Translations under genes and position numbers: made by a program
Assembly (NCBI RefSeq): GCF_023734775.1
Contig: NZ_AP025732.1
Location: forward strand, 1 to 64,000
Direction of reading: 5' to 3'
Origin: Nostoc cf. commune SO-36
GTDB taxonomy: Bacteria; Cyanobacteriota; Cyanobacteriia; Cyanobacteriales; Nostocaceae
Length of the DNA stretch: 64,000 nucleotides
Shown: positions 36,649 to 46,501 of the stretch, piece after piece
Layout of the letters: each line of letters starts with the position of its first letter
Numbering within the stretch: the stretch's first letter is position 1
The notes under the pieces: generated by a model
The model's input: only the letters and a program-made list of their open reading frames with translations
Databases searched by the model: none
Told to the model about the DNA's origin: nothing

Positions 36649-37021
36649 GCTGAAATATAGTTAATGATTGGTTAATAGTTTTGGAATAATTAACACTTAC
36701 CAATTAGCGATGTCCACGCTAAATTTTTGGTTAATGAGCCTTTGATACTCGTGAGCGAGTCTTTTATCTCCGTTAACGAGCCTTTGATACTCGTGAGCGA
36801 GTCTTTTATCTCCGTTAACGAGCCTTTGATACTCGTGAGCGAGTCTTTTATCTCCGTTAACGAGTCTTTGATACTCGTGAATGAGTCTTTTATCTCCGTT
36901 AACGAGTCTTTGATACTCGTGAGCGAGTCTTTTATCTCCGTTAACGAGTCTTTTATCTCCGTCGGCGAGTATCAGAGTTTCATTTTTTTTAATTACAGAT
37001 TTTAGTAATTAGATAATAGGT
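36649..37021. repeat. 21-bp tandem repeats between trpC and trpA
   Basis: Eleven exact-length 21-bp units run from 36730 to 36960, then a decayed twelfth. Two alternating unit types, GTTAACGAGCCTTTGATACTC and its variant GTGAGCGAGTCTTTTATCTCC, make a 42-bp higher-order period. Since 21 is divisible by three, one plus-strand frame stays open (36727-37005) as heptads such as VNEPLIL and VSESFIS, but it lacks a credible start context and is antisense to the operon, so I treat it as non-coding DNA. Each unit can form GAGT/ACTC-rich hairpins. Confidence 0.85.
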
Positions 37022-37849
37022 TTAAGAAAGGCTCAAAAGACTGCGTACAGCTTGCTCTACATCGCTTTGTTTAACTAAAGACTCTCCAATCAAAACTGCA
37101 CGCGCTCCAGCCTCAGCCACAAGAGATAAATCAGCAGGTGTATACAGTCCAGACTCGCTAACGAGGGTGATATCCAAACTTTGTAATTGTTGTTGACGCT
37201 CTGCTAAAAGTTGCTGTGTTGTTCTTATATCAAGGGTAAAATCTTCTAAATTGCGATTGTTGATTCCGACTAGATGTAAGTCCTCAAGCTTTAACACCCG
37301 GTCGAGTTCCGCCAAGGTATGAACTTCCACCAGCGCAGTCATCCCCAAATCATGAATCACTCGCAAAAAATCTTGGAGTTCTTCATCTGATAAAATGGCA
37401 GCAATCAATAATACTGCATCTGCGCCTGCTGTCCGTGCTAAATAAATTTGATAGCGGTCAATGATGAACTCCTTGCACAGTAGGGGTAATGCAACTTGTT
37501 GACGCACTCTTCGCAGATTATCAAAACCACCTTGAAAGAACTTTTGGTCAGTCAGGACTGATAAACAAGCTGCACCACCCCGTTCATAAGCTTGAGCAAC
37601 AGCTACTGGGTCAAAATCTGCGCGGATAATCCCCCGGCTAGGCGATGCTTTTTTAACCTCGGCAATTAAGCTCGGTTGGTGAGGATTTTCTTGTAAAGCA
37701 GTCAAGAAATTTCGCACAGTCGGGGCTGCATTTAACTGTTTTCGCAAGGAGGCTAAAGGCAGTTCTTGCTGCATTTGGGCAACTTCTTGCCTTTTATGCG
37801 ACACAATTTCTTCAAGAATATGGCGGGAAGTGGTAACTTGGTTAGTCAT
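37022..37849 (-). CDS. trpC: Indole-3-glycerol phosphate synthase
   Basis: Ring closure of CdRP to indole-3-glycerol phosphate. 275 aa TIM barrel with the catalytic Lys/Glu sites [36 protein letters not shown] and [10 protein letters not shown]. Belongs to the tryptophan supply genes of the scytonemin locus. The gap to trpE (118 bp) contains heptamer repeats. Frame intact. Confidence 0.95.
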   Translation of the reverse strand: MTNQVTTSRHILEEIVSHKRQEVAQMQQELPLASLRKQLNAAPTVRNFLTALQENPHQPSLIAEVKKASPSRGIIRADFDPVAVAQAYERGGAACLSVLTDQKFFQGGFDNLRRVRQQVALPLLCKEFIIDRYQIYLARTAGADAVLLIAAILSDEELQDFLRVIHDLGMTALVEVHTLAELDRVLKLEDLHLVGINNRNLEDFTLDIRTTQQLLAERQQQLQSLDITLVSESGLYTPADLSLVAEAGARAVLIGESLVKQSDVEQAVRSLLSLS

Positions 37850-37967
37850 AAACTGCTTGGGGAGTGGGGAGTGGGGAGTAAGAATTTTAGATTTTAGATT
37901 TTGGATTTTGGATTAAATTTCAATCTAAAATTGTCAATCCAAAATCTAAAATTGAATTGCCCAATGA
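37850..37967. repeat. Heptamer repeats between trpE and trpC
   Basis: Runs of GGGGAGT, TTTTAGA/TTTTGGA and ATGACTAATGACC-type heptamers fill the 118-bp spacer, with the sequences ATTTTAGATTTTAGATT and CCAAAATCTAAAATTG able to pair. STRR class. Confidence 0.65.
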
Positions 37968-40169
37968 CTAATGACCAACGACTAATGACTCTTTGGTTGT
38001 ATATGCACGCACGACATTTTTAATGATTTCCAGACCGACTTCTCCAGCTAAAGTCATGATTGACTCTGGATGAAACTGAACGGCGGCGATGGGAAGTGTT
38101 TGATGTTCAATGCCCATAATTACGTCGTCATCAGAAATCGCTGTTACTTTAAGTTCTTTTGGCAAACTTTGCGGTAGGGCAAACAATGAGTGATATCTAC
38201 CGACTGGAAAAGATTGTGGTAAATTTTTGAAGGTAACAGAATTGGAATCGGTGACAAAAATCCGTGAAGATTTACCATGTTGGGGATAGTGCAGGACTCC
38301 TAATTCTCCATCAAAAGCTTCAACAATGCCTTGCAGTCCTAGACAAACTCCGAAAATAGGAATTTTGCGATGAAGAAGCGCACCGACAGTCTGGGGAACC
38401 CGAAAATCACTTGGTCTACCAGGGCCAGGAGATAAAACAACTAAGTCAGGGCGTTCTGTATCGAATAGCGATTCGGAGAAACCATGACGCAGCGTGGTGA
38501 CATTTGCACCAGTTTGGCGAATGTAATTGGCTAAGGTATGAACAAATGAGTCTTCGTAATCTATTAGTAAGATGCGTTTGCCATCTGCTGCACTTGGAAA
38601 GATTTTAGTTAATTTTATAGAACTGGATTGAGCAGTTTTCTGAGTGGTTTGCTTAACACGGCGAATTGTCTCAAATAAAGCAGCAGCTTTGGTAATTGTT
38701 TCTTGTTCTTCTGCTTGTGGTATGGAGTCATAAAGGACTGTAGCGCCAGCTCGCACTTCTGCGATGCAATCTTTTAAGCGGATTGTCCGCAGAATTAATC
38801 CAGTATTTAAATTACCGTTGAAATTTAGATAGCCGACTGCTCCACCATACCAACGTCGAGCGCTCTTTTCGTGGCGTTCCAGAAAATCTATTGCTGCTCT
38901 TTTGGGTGCGCCTGTGACTGTAACTGCCCATGTATGCGACAGAAAGGCATCTAAAGCATCAAATTGCGATCGCAGTGTTCCTTCAACATGATCTACTGTA
39001 TGTATCAGGTGGCTGTATAATTCGATTTGACGACGACCAATGACTTGTACTGAACCAGGTTCGCAGATGCGGGATTTGTCATTGCGATCGACATCAGTAC
39101 ACATGGTCAACTCAGCTTCATCTTTGTGAGAGTTGAGTAACTGACGAATTTGCACGGCATCATCAAGAGCATCTTGTCCCCGGCTAATAGTGCCACTAAT
39201 TGGACAAGTTTCAACCCGCCTACCTTCAACCCGCACAAACATTTCTGGAGATGCACCTATCAGATATTCTCCACCTAGATTAAAAATAAACCCATAAGGA
39301 CTAGGATTTATTTCTTTTAAGGTGTTAAATAGTTTGCTGGGTTCGTCTTCATAGCTCTCAAGAAAATTTTGGCTAGGAACAACTTCAAATAAATCGCCTC
39401 TGCGGAAATAATCGAGTGCAACCTCAACTTTTTTCGCATATTCGCCTATTTTATGGTCAGCAGTTTGACTCGGTTGCAGATGTTTACCGCGATAATCTAC
39501 AGACTCACCTGTTCTTGGAAGATTCTTGGTGTTGCCGTGCGCTGTTTCAAAATCATATTGTATGCGAAATGCGCGTTGCTGATAATAGTCAACAACGATC
39601 AATTCATCTGGCAAATAAAGCACCAAATCGCGCTGATCTGTAGGACGTTCCAGATGTTGGGTAATTGGTTCAAACTGAAAAACTAAGTCATAACCAAAAG
39701 CACCATACAAGCCTAAATGTTCGTCTTCTTGGCTAGAGAAAGTATATAGAATTTCGCGGACAACTGTAAATGATGAAGGTTGCTTACTGCGTTCTTCTTC
39801 AGTAAATGATTTTTTCGTTGGTTTAATAAAACCGACAATATTATGATTATCTTGGGTGACTTTCTCAAGCTGTTCTGACTGAGATAGACGCTTTAAGAGG
39901 AATGGTAAAAGTGTTTGCCCACGTTCATTTAACGCTATCAAAGTGAAAGCATTCTCTTGTGTAGTCAACTCTAAAGGTGGATTGACAAATCCGATCGCCC
40001 ATCTTTTGTATCTGCCTGGATATTCGTAGCTACTCCTTAACAAGCCTCCACGCTGAGAATTTAAGTGGAAGAGAATATCTTCGAGGGCAGTGTCCATCTG
40101 AACTTCGGTGATGGAGCGAGAAATACTTACACCGCCAAGGGTTTTGTAGGAACGTGAATCAAAAGCCAT
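37968..40169 (-). CDS. trpE: Anthranilate synthase, fused TrpE-TrpG
   Basis: 733-aa single-chain enzyme making anthranilate from chorismate and glutamine. The TrpE part (about 1-520) ends with the chorismate-binding fold (EVVPSQNF, SPEMFVR, CPISGTISRG, CTDVDRNDKSR, VTGAPKRAAIDFLE, RAGATVLYDS). A short linker leads to the class I glutamine amidotransferase (about 535-725), with LSPGPGRPSD, nucleophile Cys in FGVCLGLQ and the His-Glu pair in AVQFHPES. A fused form is known in some bacteria and is typical for this locus. First committed step of tryptophan synthesis here. Frame intact. Confidence 0.94.
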   Translation of the reverse strand: MAFDSRSYKTLGGVSISRSITEVQMDTALEDILFHLNSQRGGLLRSSYEYPGRYKRWAIGFVNPPLELTTQENAFTLIALNERGQTLLPFLLKRLSQSEQLEKVTQDNHNIVGFIKPTKKSFTEEERSKQPSSFTVVREILYTFSSQEDEHLGLYGAFGYDLVFQFEPITQHLERPTDQRDLVLYLPDELIVVDYYQQRAFRIQYDFETAHGNTKNLPRTGESVDYRGKHLQPSQTADHKIGEYAKKVEVALDYFRRGDLFEVVPSQNFLESYEDEPSKLFNTLKEINPSPYGFIFNLGGEYLIGASPEMFVRVEGRRVETCPISGTISRGQDALDDAVQIRQLLNSHKDEAELTMCTDVDRNDKSRICEPGSVQVIGRRQIELYSHLIHTVDHVEGTLRSQFDALDAFLSHTWAVTVTGAPKRAAIDFLERHEKSARRWYGGAVGYLNFNGNLNTGLILRTIRLKDCIAEVRAGATVLYDSIPQAEEQETITKAAALFETIRRVKQTTQKTAQSSSIKLTKIFPSAADGKRILLIDYEDSFVHTLANYIRQTGANVTTLRHGFSESLFDTERPDLVVLSPGPGRPSDFRVPQTVGALLHRKIPIFGVCLGLQGIVEAFDGELGVLHYPQHGKSSRIFVTDSNSVTFKNLPQSFPVGRYHSLFALPQSLPKELKVTAISDDDVIMGIEHQTLPIAAVQFHPESIMTLAGEVGLEIIKNVVRAYTTKESLVVGH

Positions 40170-40537
40170 GAGTTATTTCTCTGTAATAGTTATTAGTCAG
40201 TCATTAATCAATAACCATTAATCATTATTAGTAGTTATTTGTAAATTTAGAACAGGCTTAGACAGCTTACTTTCAATCCAAGCCAAAATATTTTCTTTCG
40301 CCTATTCTTTCTAAAAGATGTAATGAAAAACTTTTTCCTTCTTATCTAAGAATACTAGATATCAAGCAGATAATACATTGAATAATTTTTAGATCGGGTG
40401 TCAATTTATTCGCTTTTTATACTGCTTTTCTAGTAAATTCTCTGATAAAGCTATCCAGAATACTCCGCTTCTCCCAAAAGTAGTATATTCATAAAAACTC
40501 AGCGTTCCTCTGCGCTTCCCTCAGCGTCACTCTGCGT
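40170..40537. other. 368-bp spacer between aroB and trpE
   Basis: AT-rich spacer. It contains imperfect heptamers around ATTAGTCAGTCATTAATCAATAACC near 40191-40225 (STRR type) and, near 40498-40545, CGC/CTCTGCG-type repeats shared with other spacers in the window. A trpE promoter may lie here; none could be assigned. Confidence 0.45.
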
Positions 40538-41746
40538 TTAAAACTTCACCCTAAATTCTTGCAACAGCGATATTGCTTCCCTGTACAAAAACAAATCCAC
40601 CTCATGAACCTCAATTCTTTTTCCAATCCCTTGTAACAGCGTCAAAGTTAACTCTCCCCCCAAATGTTCGCGGAATTCAGTTAAACCCCGAAATAGACAA
40701 TCAGGATCTTCCAATTGTGATAACTTCTGGGCTAGTTCTGGCACATACAACGCGAAACCTAATGCCGATAAAGTCTTTAATATTTGTTGCCAATCTGAAT
40801 AATCCAGCAATCCTGCTAAAAAGGAATAGGTGCTATCCAAAGCAATACCGATCGCAACTGCTTCGCCATGACGCAAGCGATAATTTGTCAAATGCTCCAG
40901 CTTATGAGCCGCCCAATGTCCAAAATCTAGGGGACGAGAGGAACCCATTTCAAAAGGATCGCCGCCATTGGCAATATGTTCTAAGTGCAACTGAGCGCAA
41001 CGATAGATAATCTGTTGCATACTATCCATATCTCGGCACACCAAGGCTGGGGTGTGACGGTGGATAAAATCAAAAAAGCTAGCATCTTTAATTAGTGCCA
41101 CCTTGATTGCTTCTGCGATTCCAGAACGCCAATCGCGATCGTCTAAGGTTGTCAGAAAGGCAGAGTCATTTATAACTGCGTAAGGTGGCGCAAATGTGCC
41201 GAGAAAGTTCTTTTTCCCAAAGGCATTGATGCCGTTTTTGACTCCAACTCCAGAATCATTTTGTGCCAACACTGTTGTCGGCACTCGAATTAGGCGAATT
41301 CCTCGGTGAGCAGTTGCGGCTGCATATCCCACTAAATCCAATACAGCCCCGCCGCCGATCGCTAATATGTAGGAGTGGCGACATAATCCAGCTGCTTCAA
41401 TCTGTTGCTGGATTTGATCTACTAAATTGCGATCGTTTTTAGCAGCTTCTCCTCCCGAAATTATCATTGGTTCGGCTGCGATCGCTAGTACTTCTGCATA
41501 AAACTTGGTATACGCAACTAATTGCTTCACCAATTCAGGTTGATACTTTAATATTCCTGCGTCTACAACTGCAAATATTTTCTTTGGCTTAGTTTCTCCA
41601 TCTGCTGTAATCACTTGAGCCAACGTGGGATTTTTCAACTCAAATAAATTTTGCGTGAAGTAAACCTCGTAGTTGAAAGAAACCGAAACACGTTGATGAA
41701 TTGGTTGCAGATTGAATTTACTTTTTTGCTTAATGTCAACTATCAT
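40538..41746 (-). CDS. aroB: 3-dehydroquinate synthase-like sugar phosphate cyclase
   Basis: 402 aa, DHQS/sugar-phosphate-cyclase superfamily: NAD site AIGGGAVLDLVGYAAATAHRG, RVPTTVLAQNDSGVGVKNGIN, metal-ligand Glu in GIAEAIKVALIKD, and His ligands in LDFGHWAAHKLE and LRHGEAVAIGIAL. Annotated aroB in the scytonemin locus, where it would give 3-dehydroquinate. The zinc motif differs from the usual LNxGHTxGHAxE of housekeeping DHQS, so it is a divergent branch and the exact product is not certain. It overlaps the dsbA-like gene by 4 bp. Frame intact. Confidence 0.85.
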   Translation of the reverse strand: MIVDIKQKSKFNLQPIHQRVSVSFNYEVYFTQNLFELKNPTLAQVITADGETKPKKIFAVVDAGILKYQPELVKQLVAYTKFYAEVLAIAAEPMIISGGEAAKNDRNLVDQIQQQIEAAGLCRHSYILAIGGGAVLDLVGYAAATAHRGIRLIRVPTTVLAQNDSGVGVKNGINAFGKKNFLGTFAPPYAVINDSAFLTTLDDRDWRSGIAEAIKVALIKDASFFDFIHRHTPALVCRDMDSMQQIIYRCAQLHLEHIANGGDPFEMGSSRPLDFGHWAAHKLEHLTNYRLRHGEAVAIGIALDSTYSFLAGLLDYSDWQQILKTLSALGFALYVPELAQKLSQLEDPDCLFRGLTEFREHLGGELTLTLLQGIGKRIEVHEVDLFLYREAISLLQEFRVKF

Positions 41747-42387
41747 ATTTTTGCAGGTATATCTAAAAGTGCAGCACGATTCAAAGTTTCAAGGAACGCC
41801 TTTACCGAGTAGGAACCATTTACCTTGACTTTGTTATTGATCACAAAGAACGGAACACTATTGATGCCATTTAATCGAGCGAATGTTGATTCAGCGACAA
41901 CTTTATCAACCGCAGCATCATCATTTAATTGTAGCCGTAATTCGCTAGCATCCATCTGATATGCTGTACCGATGGCAACAATCACATCAATATTTCCAAT
42001 ATTCAAGCCATCTTCAAAGTAAGCTTTATAAATAGCTTCTACAACATCATTTTTTACATTACTGGGTGCAAGTGCAATCAGTTGATGAGAAAGCTTAGTA
42101 TTAACAGCCAAACTAATTTTATCAAAATCTAGCTTAACTCCAGCCGCCTCACCTGCGCGTTGGGCGCTATCAAACATCTGTTGCATTTCTTCCGCTTTCA
42201 TGCCTTTTCTGTTTTGCATAAAGCTACGGAATTCATAACCTTCAATAGGAACAGTATTGTCCAGAAGAAAGGGATGCCATCGAATATTTATCTCTTGTTC
42301 TTGCCGTTGTGCTAATGCATCAAACAAATGTTTTTTACCAATCCTGCACCAAGGGCAAACGGTATCATGAAAGATGTCTATCAGCAT
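41743..42387 (-). CDS. DsbA/FrnE-family thioredoxin-fold protein
   Basis: 214 aa. Thioredoxin fold with an all-helical insertion, as in DsbA/FrnE oxidoreductases. The active site CPWC is at Cys11-Cys14, and the cis-Pro loop is INSVPFF. No signal peptide, so cytoplasmic by sequence. Its place between tyrA and aroB is the same as in N. punctiforme; its role in scytonemin synthesis is unproven. Overlaps aroB by 4 bp and follows tyrA by 12 bp, so clearly in one operon. Frame intact. Confidence 0.88.
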   Translation of the reverse strand: MLIDIFHDTVCPWCRIGKKHLFDALAQRQEQEINIRWHPFLLDNTVPIEGYEFRSFMQNRKGMKAEEMQQMFDSAQRAGEAAGVKLDFDKISLAVNTKLSHQLIALAPSNVKNDVVEAIYKAYFEDGLNIGNIDVIVAIGTAYQMDASELRLQLNDDAAVDKVVAESTFARLNGINSVPFFVINNKVKVNGSYSVKAFLETLNRAALLDIPAKI

Positions 42388-42399
42388 AGTTTTTGTTCC

Positions 42400-43485
42400 T
42401 CAAATGCTAATATTTGTGTGCATCTGTGGTTTAAAATCTCGTTGGATAGCTGTTTTAGCAGCTGCATTTAAAGGCTGTATAAAACTGCTAATTTTCTCTT
42501 CAAAGAAGCTTTGAGCGTTTTCAAACTCTTGAATTAATGCGTCTCTATCTTTTTTCGCTACCAGTCTCGCCAATCGGCTATAAGTATCAGCTAAAAAGCT
42601 AATTGTCTGACACCTTTCTTCTGTAGCTAGCATAATATCCACACATAAATGAGGATTTTGAGAAAACAAACGTTTAACAATGTCAATTTCTTGGCGGTAA
42701 TTAGGAGTTGACATTGTTAAACTCTGTTCTATATCGATTCTTGCTTGTGTCAAGAAAACACCAAGGCTAAATCTACAAAAATGTTGCGTTGCTTGAACAA
42801 TCACCATCATCTGATCGTGTTCTTCAGGCGTGCAAGCGACTAACTCAGCACCTTTACTTTTAAGAAAATCTAAAAACCATTGAAATGAATCATCGTTTCT
42901 ACCTGGACAAATTATCACTTTTTGTCCTAAAAACGATTTGATATTTGGCCCAAACATTGGATGTAAACCCATGACTGGGCCGCAATGGTGTTCGAGCATC
43001 GCCTGAGTTGGCTGTGTTTTAATACTTGTGATGTCACATAAAGCTGTAATTGGGGCGACATATTTTGCTACACGCTTGATAACATCAACCGTATGTTCGA
43101 TAGGAACGCTTACTAATACTAATTCTGTGTGACTCAACAGTTTATCTGCGTATTCCCAATCTTCATGTTCGAGAACATTAACATTGTGACCTACTAGCGA
43201 AAGCTGCTCTTTAAATAATTTTCCCATCCTGCCGCGTCCACCGATGATCGTAATTTGTCGGGGAGCGATGTGATTTGTTGCAGATTTAGGAATCAGACTA
43301 GCATGGCAACTATTTACTACACCTGCCCAAACAGACTCAGGAATACCAGCTTGAGCAAGTAGGGGAGCCACATCAGCCAGTTGTTCATCTAAAGAAGGTT
43401 GTTCTGATGCTGCTAATAATGATATGCGATCGCTCAGTAAGGCAATCAAGCTTTCGTCTGTTTTTTTAAGCTGATCTAATATCAT
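42400..43485 (-). CDS. tyrA: Prephenate dehydrogenase with N-terminal chorismate-mutase-like region
   Basis: 361 aa. The N-terminal about 80 residues resemble an AroQ-type chorismate mutase, and the rest is a prephenate dehydrogenase: nucleotide-binding ITIIGGRGRMGKLF, GLHPMFGPN and the His/Gln-rich substrate segment QATQHFCRF. This layout is that of the bifunctional T-protein. The product p-hydroxyphenylpyruvate is one of the two substrates of ScyA, so the enzyme fits the locus directly. Short gap to the dsbA-like gene. Frame intact. Confidence 0.92.
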   Translation of the reverse strand: MILDQLKKTDESLIALLSDRISLLAASEQPSLDEQLADVAPLLAQAGIPESVWAGVVNSCHASLIPKSATNHIAPRQITIIGGRGRMGKLFKEQLSLVGHNVNVLEHEDWEYADKLLSHTELVLVSVPIEHTVDVIKRVAKYVAPITALCDITSIKTQPTQAMLEHHCGPVMGLHPMFGPNIKSFLGQKVIICPGRNDDSFQWFLDFLKSKGAELVACTPEEHDQMMVIVQATQHFCRFSLGVFLTQARIDIEQSLTMSTPNYRQEIDIVKRLFSQNPHLCVDIMLATEERCQTISFLADTYSRLARLVAKKDRDALIQEFENAQSFFEEKISSFIQPLNAAAKTAIQRDFKPQMHTNISI

Positions 43486-43636
43486 AAGTCAGTCATATTA
43501 TAAAGGTCGCTTAACCTAGAATTGGGCATGTACAGCGCGGCGGAACTCAACAAAACGCTTATGCTGCATTCCTTTTGACTTTTGACTTCTAACTTTTGAC
43601 TTCCGCCTTGCGGTACTAGTCCCCAATCCCCAATTT

Positions 43637-44926
43637 TCAAATATCAACAAGTGATTCCTTAGAACTCAATTCTGGCAAGATATCCAAAGTTGTCGCCCGT
43701 TTGGAAACCACATCAGCAAATAACTCTTCATACCGATTTAGCGCTTGCTCAAAGGAATAGTTTTCTACCGCAAACTTTCTGCCTTTGCGCCCTAATTTTG
43801 CTGCTAATTCCGGCTGATTATATAAATCTAATACCGCACCGGCTAAAGCATCTGCTGACTCCGGTTCAACAATAATGCCGCCACCACTTTCTTTGATAGC
43901 TTTGGCAGCAGTACCAGTGGCGGGAACTGAACCCACTATTGGGCGGCCACTGGCTAACAACAGTGGTATTTTAGAAGGCATATTGAAGGAAATCACATTG
44001 CTCTTTTGCACAATCAACCCGACATCTGCGGCTGCTAACATTTGCGGTAGTTTTTCTCGCGGTTGCAATGGTAACAGCAAAACGTTATCTGCACCACAAG
44101 CAAGACAATGTTTTTGCAACCTTTTGAGAGCTTGAGATTCACCCGCAATTACAAAGACAATTTCTTTGAGATGACGCAAGCGAGATGCTGCTTCTATTAC
44201 TGTCTCCAAACCTTGCGTCAGAGCAATATTACCTGAATAAAGCACTACAAATTTATCATCGAGTTGATGAGTAGCTCTCCAAGAGTTATTCTCCTTCGGT
44301 AAAGGGCGAATAAAATTTAGATTTACCCAATTTGGAATACAGACAATTTTATTAGCCGGGACACCTTTATTTTTTAAATTATCTACAAAGCCATCGGCAA
44401 TGACACTAATGCTATGTGCAGTTCGGTAGGCAAATTTTTCTAAAGCTTCCAGGGCTGAAATCATTAACTTATTTTTAATTAGCCCAACACGCACAGCAGC
44501 TTCCGGCAGGATATCTTGCACATTCAGTACTACTGGGCAGTTGTATAGCCAAGCTATTAAAGTTGCAGGTAAGCAGACTAGTAACGGTGGCACTGTTAAG
44601 AGAATTAAATCAGGTCGCTCGCCCCTGAGAGCTTGTGGCAAACTTGTAAAAACAAAGCTCAACTCTAGCAGTAGGCGATCTATAAGGTTAGGTTTAGATT
44701 TAATCCGCAGGTAACTACGTTGAATGGTGACACCATTTTTGTGTTCAGTAACGTATAATTTACCCCGATAGCGATCGTAAATCTGACGCTGAGGATAGTT
44801 AGGCATACCTGTAATTACCCGCACTTGATGCCCTCGTTTCACTAGCCCTTCTGCTAGTTCAGTCATCAAAGGTGCAATGCCGATTGGTTCTGGATGATAG
44901 TTATATGAATAAATCAGAATTTGCAT
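43637..44926 (-). CDS. Glycosyltransferase family 4 (WcaI-like)
   Basis: 429-aa GT-B glycosyltransferase. The N-terminal domain starts MQILIYSYNYHPEPIGIAPL, and the C-terminal nucleotide-sugar domain has VVLYSGNIALTQGLETVIEA and the acidic GIIVEPESADALAGAV. Similar to colanic-acid WcaI-type enzymes. Same position as the glycosyltransferase of the N. punctiforme locus. It may glycosylate a scytonemin derivative or a sheath polysaccharide; neither is shown. Frame intact, 151 bp downstream of tyrA in plus coordinates. Confidence 0.85.
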   Translation of the reverse strand: MQILIYSYNYHPEPIGIAPLMTELAEGLVKRGHQVRVITGMPNYPQRQIYDRYRGKLYVTEHKNGVTIQRSYLRIKSKPNLIDRLLLELSFVFTSLPQALRGERPDLILLTVPPLLVCLPATLIAWLYNCPVVLNVQDILPEAAVRVGLIKNKLMISALEALEKFAYRTAHSISVIADGFVDNLKNKGVPANKIVCIPNWVNLNFIRPLPKENNSWRATHQLDDKFVVLYSGNIALTQGLETVIEAASRLRHLKEIVFVIAGESQALKRLQKHCLACGADNVLLLPLQPREKLPQMLAAADVGLIVQKSNVISFNMPSKIPLLLASGRPIVGSVPATGTAAKAIKESGGGIIVEPESADALAGAVLDLYNQPELAAKLGRKGRKFAVENYSFEQALNRYEELFADVVSKRATTLDILPELSSKESLVDI

Positions 44927-45069
44927 GAACTATGTAATGTCCTAAAAGCATTTTTATAATGTTGGCTTTACTGTCTTATACAGTTTTTATCTGCCTTGTT
45001 CCAGATTTAATTACCTGAAACTTTTGCCCGGTGTTACCGCCGAGAGTACGCTACCGAAATTATTTACAT

Positions 45070-45098
45070 GGTGCGTTATGCCTTTGGCATAACGCACC
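45070..45098. terminator. Perfect hairpin downstream of scyF
   Basis: 13-bp stem GGTGCGTTATGCC/GGCATAACGCACC with a 3-base loop, 60 bp beyond the repaired scyF stop and 143 bp before the glycosyltransferase start. No T-run, so it may be a dispersed Nostoc hairpin that attenuates or processes the transcript. Confidence 0.45.
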
Positions 45099-45157
45099 TT
45101 ACCAGGACTGTTACTCAAGCATCAGCAGAACTTAATACTGTTTTTGCAGTTACTTTT

Positions 45158-46328
45158 CTAAGCTGAAGACTGTCTTTTGTTGCCCACGTTCCGCAAGGTG
45201 ATAGTAGCAGCCCCAAGTCCGAGCAATACGAAACCCAATGCTGAACTTGGTTAAGGTACTTTAGTTGTACCCTCTACGTTTAGCACTTGAACGCGACCTT
45301 GAAGAAATCGCCCACATAAAGCTTGCCATCTTTGAGGCTTGTGCCACCCAGTCCAGTTAAATCTCCCGGGAGTAAGGTCGAGGGGGTGCCAAAAGGAGGA
45401 GCCAGTTAATGCTGGAGGCGGTACCGGGTTGCCTGATGCATCTAGGGCTGGTTCACCGTAGGAAGTCAAGAAGTTACCGTTTTTATCAAACACCTGAACG
45501 CGGCTGTTGATAGAATCAGCTACATAAACATTCTCTTGTTCGTCCACTTCGATGCAATGGCTGAAGAAGCTGTCCAGGCCCGCTACCTGCTGAACCAAAT
45601 GCCAACAGAGGATTACCAGTTGGATCGAGTACTTGAACGCGGTTGTTATACTGGTCAGCTACAAAGATATTTCCACTAACTGGGGAAATTCTTATACCTG
45701 CTACGCCTTGGAATTCCCCAGGTGCAGTGCCAAGAGCGCCACCAATGACACCAATTGGCTGTCCGTCTGGTGTGAATTTAAGGATTCTTTCGCCGTTAAA
45801 ATCACCTACGTAAACGTTGCCAGTTTTGTCAAATGTCAAACCAGATGGGCCAAAGAAAATCCTATCATTTACGCGAGGGGTAAAATCTCCGTTTGCAAAG
45901 GATCTAATAAAATTACCCTGAGAATCGAATTGATTGATGCGGTTGTTGTAAACATCACCTGAATACAAATCCCCTGTTACGGGATTAAAGTCTACAGTTG
46001 TTGGCTCGTCAAACTGCCCAGGCCCTGTGCCACCGGAGCCAATTGCTCCAATATACTGACCGCTAGGATTAAATATTTCAATTTTGTTACCAAGGTCGAA
46101 GTTAGGAGTACCATCCGCCGGGTTAATACCGCGTCCGTTAGCTATGAGGGTATTCCCTTGGCTATCCACCGCTATCCCTTGGGGAACAAAAAGTTCTCCA
46201 GGGCCGAAGCCAGGACTACCAATACTTCTGTCGTAAGTTAATGTTACAGCCTTGGCTTGGGCTGCTGTTGCCAAGACCATCAATCCAGTACCGAGAATGC
46301 CGATTGAGAAATTTTTGACTAATCCCAT
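45158..46328 (-). pseudogene. scyF: ScyF, secreted NHL-repeat protein, several lesions
   Basis: Signal peptide (LGTGLMVLATAAQAKA) followed by six-bladed NHL-type repeats (GIAVDSQGNTLIANG, GLTFDKTGNVYVGDFNGERILKF, VFVADQYNNRVQVLD-like). The frame breaks near 45555 (GQLLQPLHR; two bases missing or one extra), has an extra base at 45347-45349, a missing base near 45301 and a TAA stop at 45251-45253. Repaired, it reads EVDEQENVYVADSINSRVQVF, then a VPEPSSALGFVLLGLGAAT segment, which is a PEP-CTERM tail, and ends at 45158-45160. About 390 aa. The product is required around late, extracytoplasmic scytonemin assembly by its association; activity unknown. Confidence 0.8.
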
Positions 46329-46501
46329 GAGTTTGAAGTCCTGGTTGTATGAGTGTATACTCTTTCCTAGACTAATATTCGTTCCCAGTCCTAGTTCGGG
46401 AACCCTAATATTTGGGCTGCTGCCTCCTGTTTGAAATGCAACTTTCTGTGTGAGGCAGCAGCCTATTCTCTAACCATTACCTGACATCAGGTAATGAGGA
46501 A
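46329..46501. other. scyE-scyF spacer with three hairpins
   Basis: The 173-bp gap holds three inverted repeats: TTCCCAGTCCTAGTTCGGGAA-type near 46381-46402, the long-range GGCTGCTGCCTC/GAGGCAGCAGCC (46415-46467), and CATTACCTGA/TCAGGTAATG (about 46475-46497). They could set the scyE:scyF message ratio or be dispersed repeats. Confidence 0.5.

Noticed and set aside
36727..37005. Open frame of heptad repeats (VNEPLIL/VSESFIS)
   Set aside because: It arises from a 21-bp non-coding repeat, is antisense to the operon and has no ribosome-binding site; repeats whose length is a multiple of three stay open by chance.
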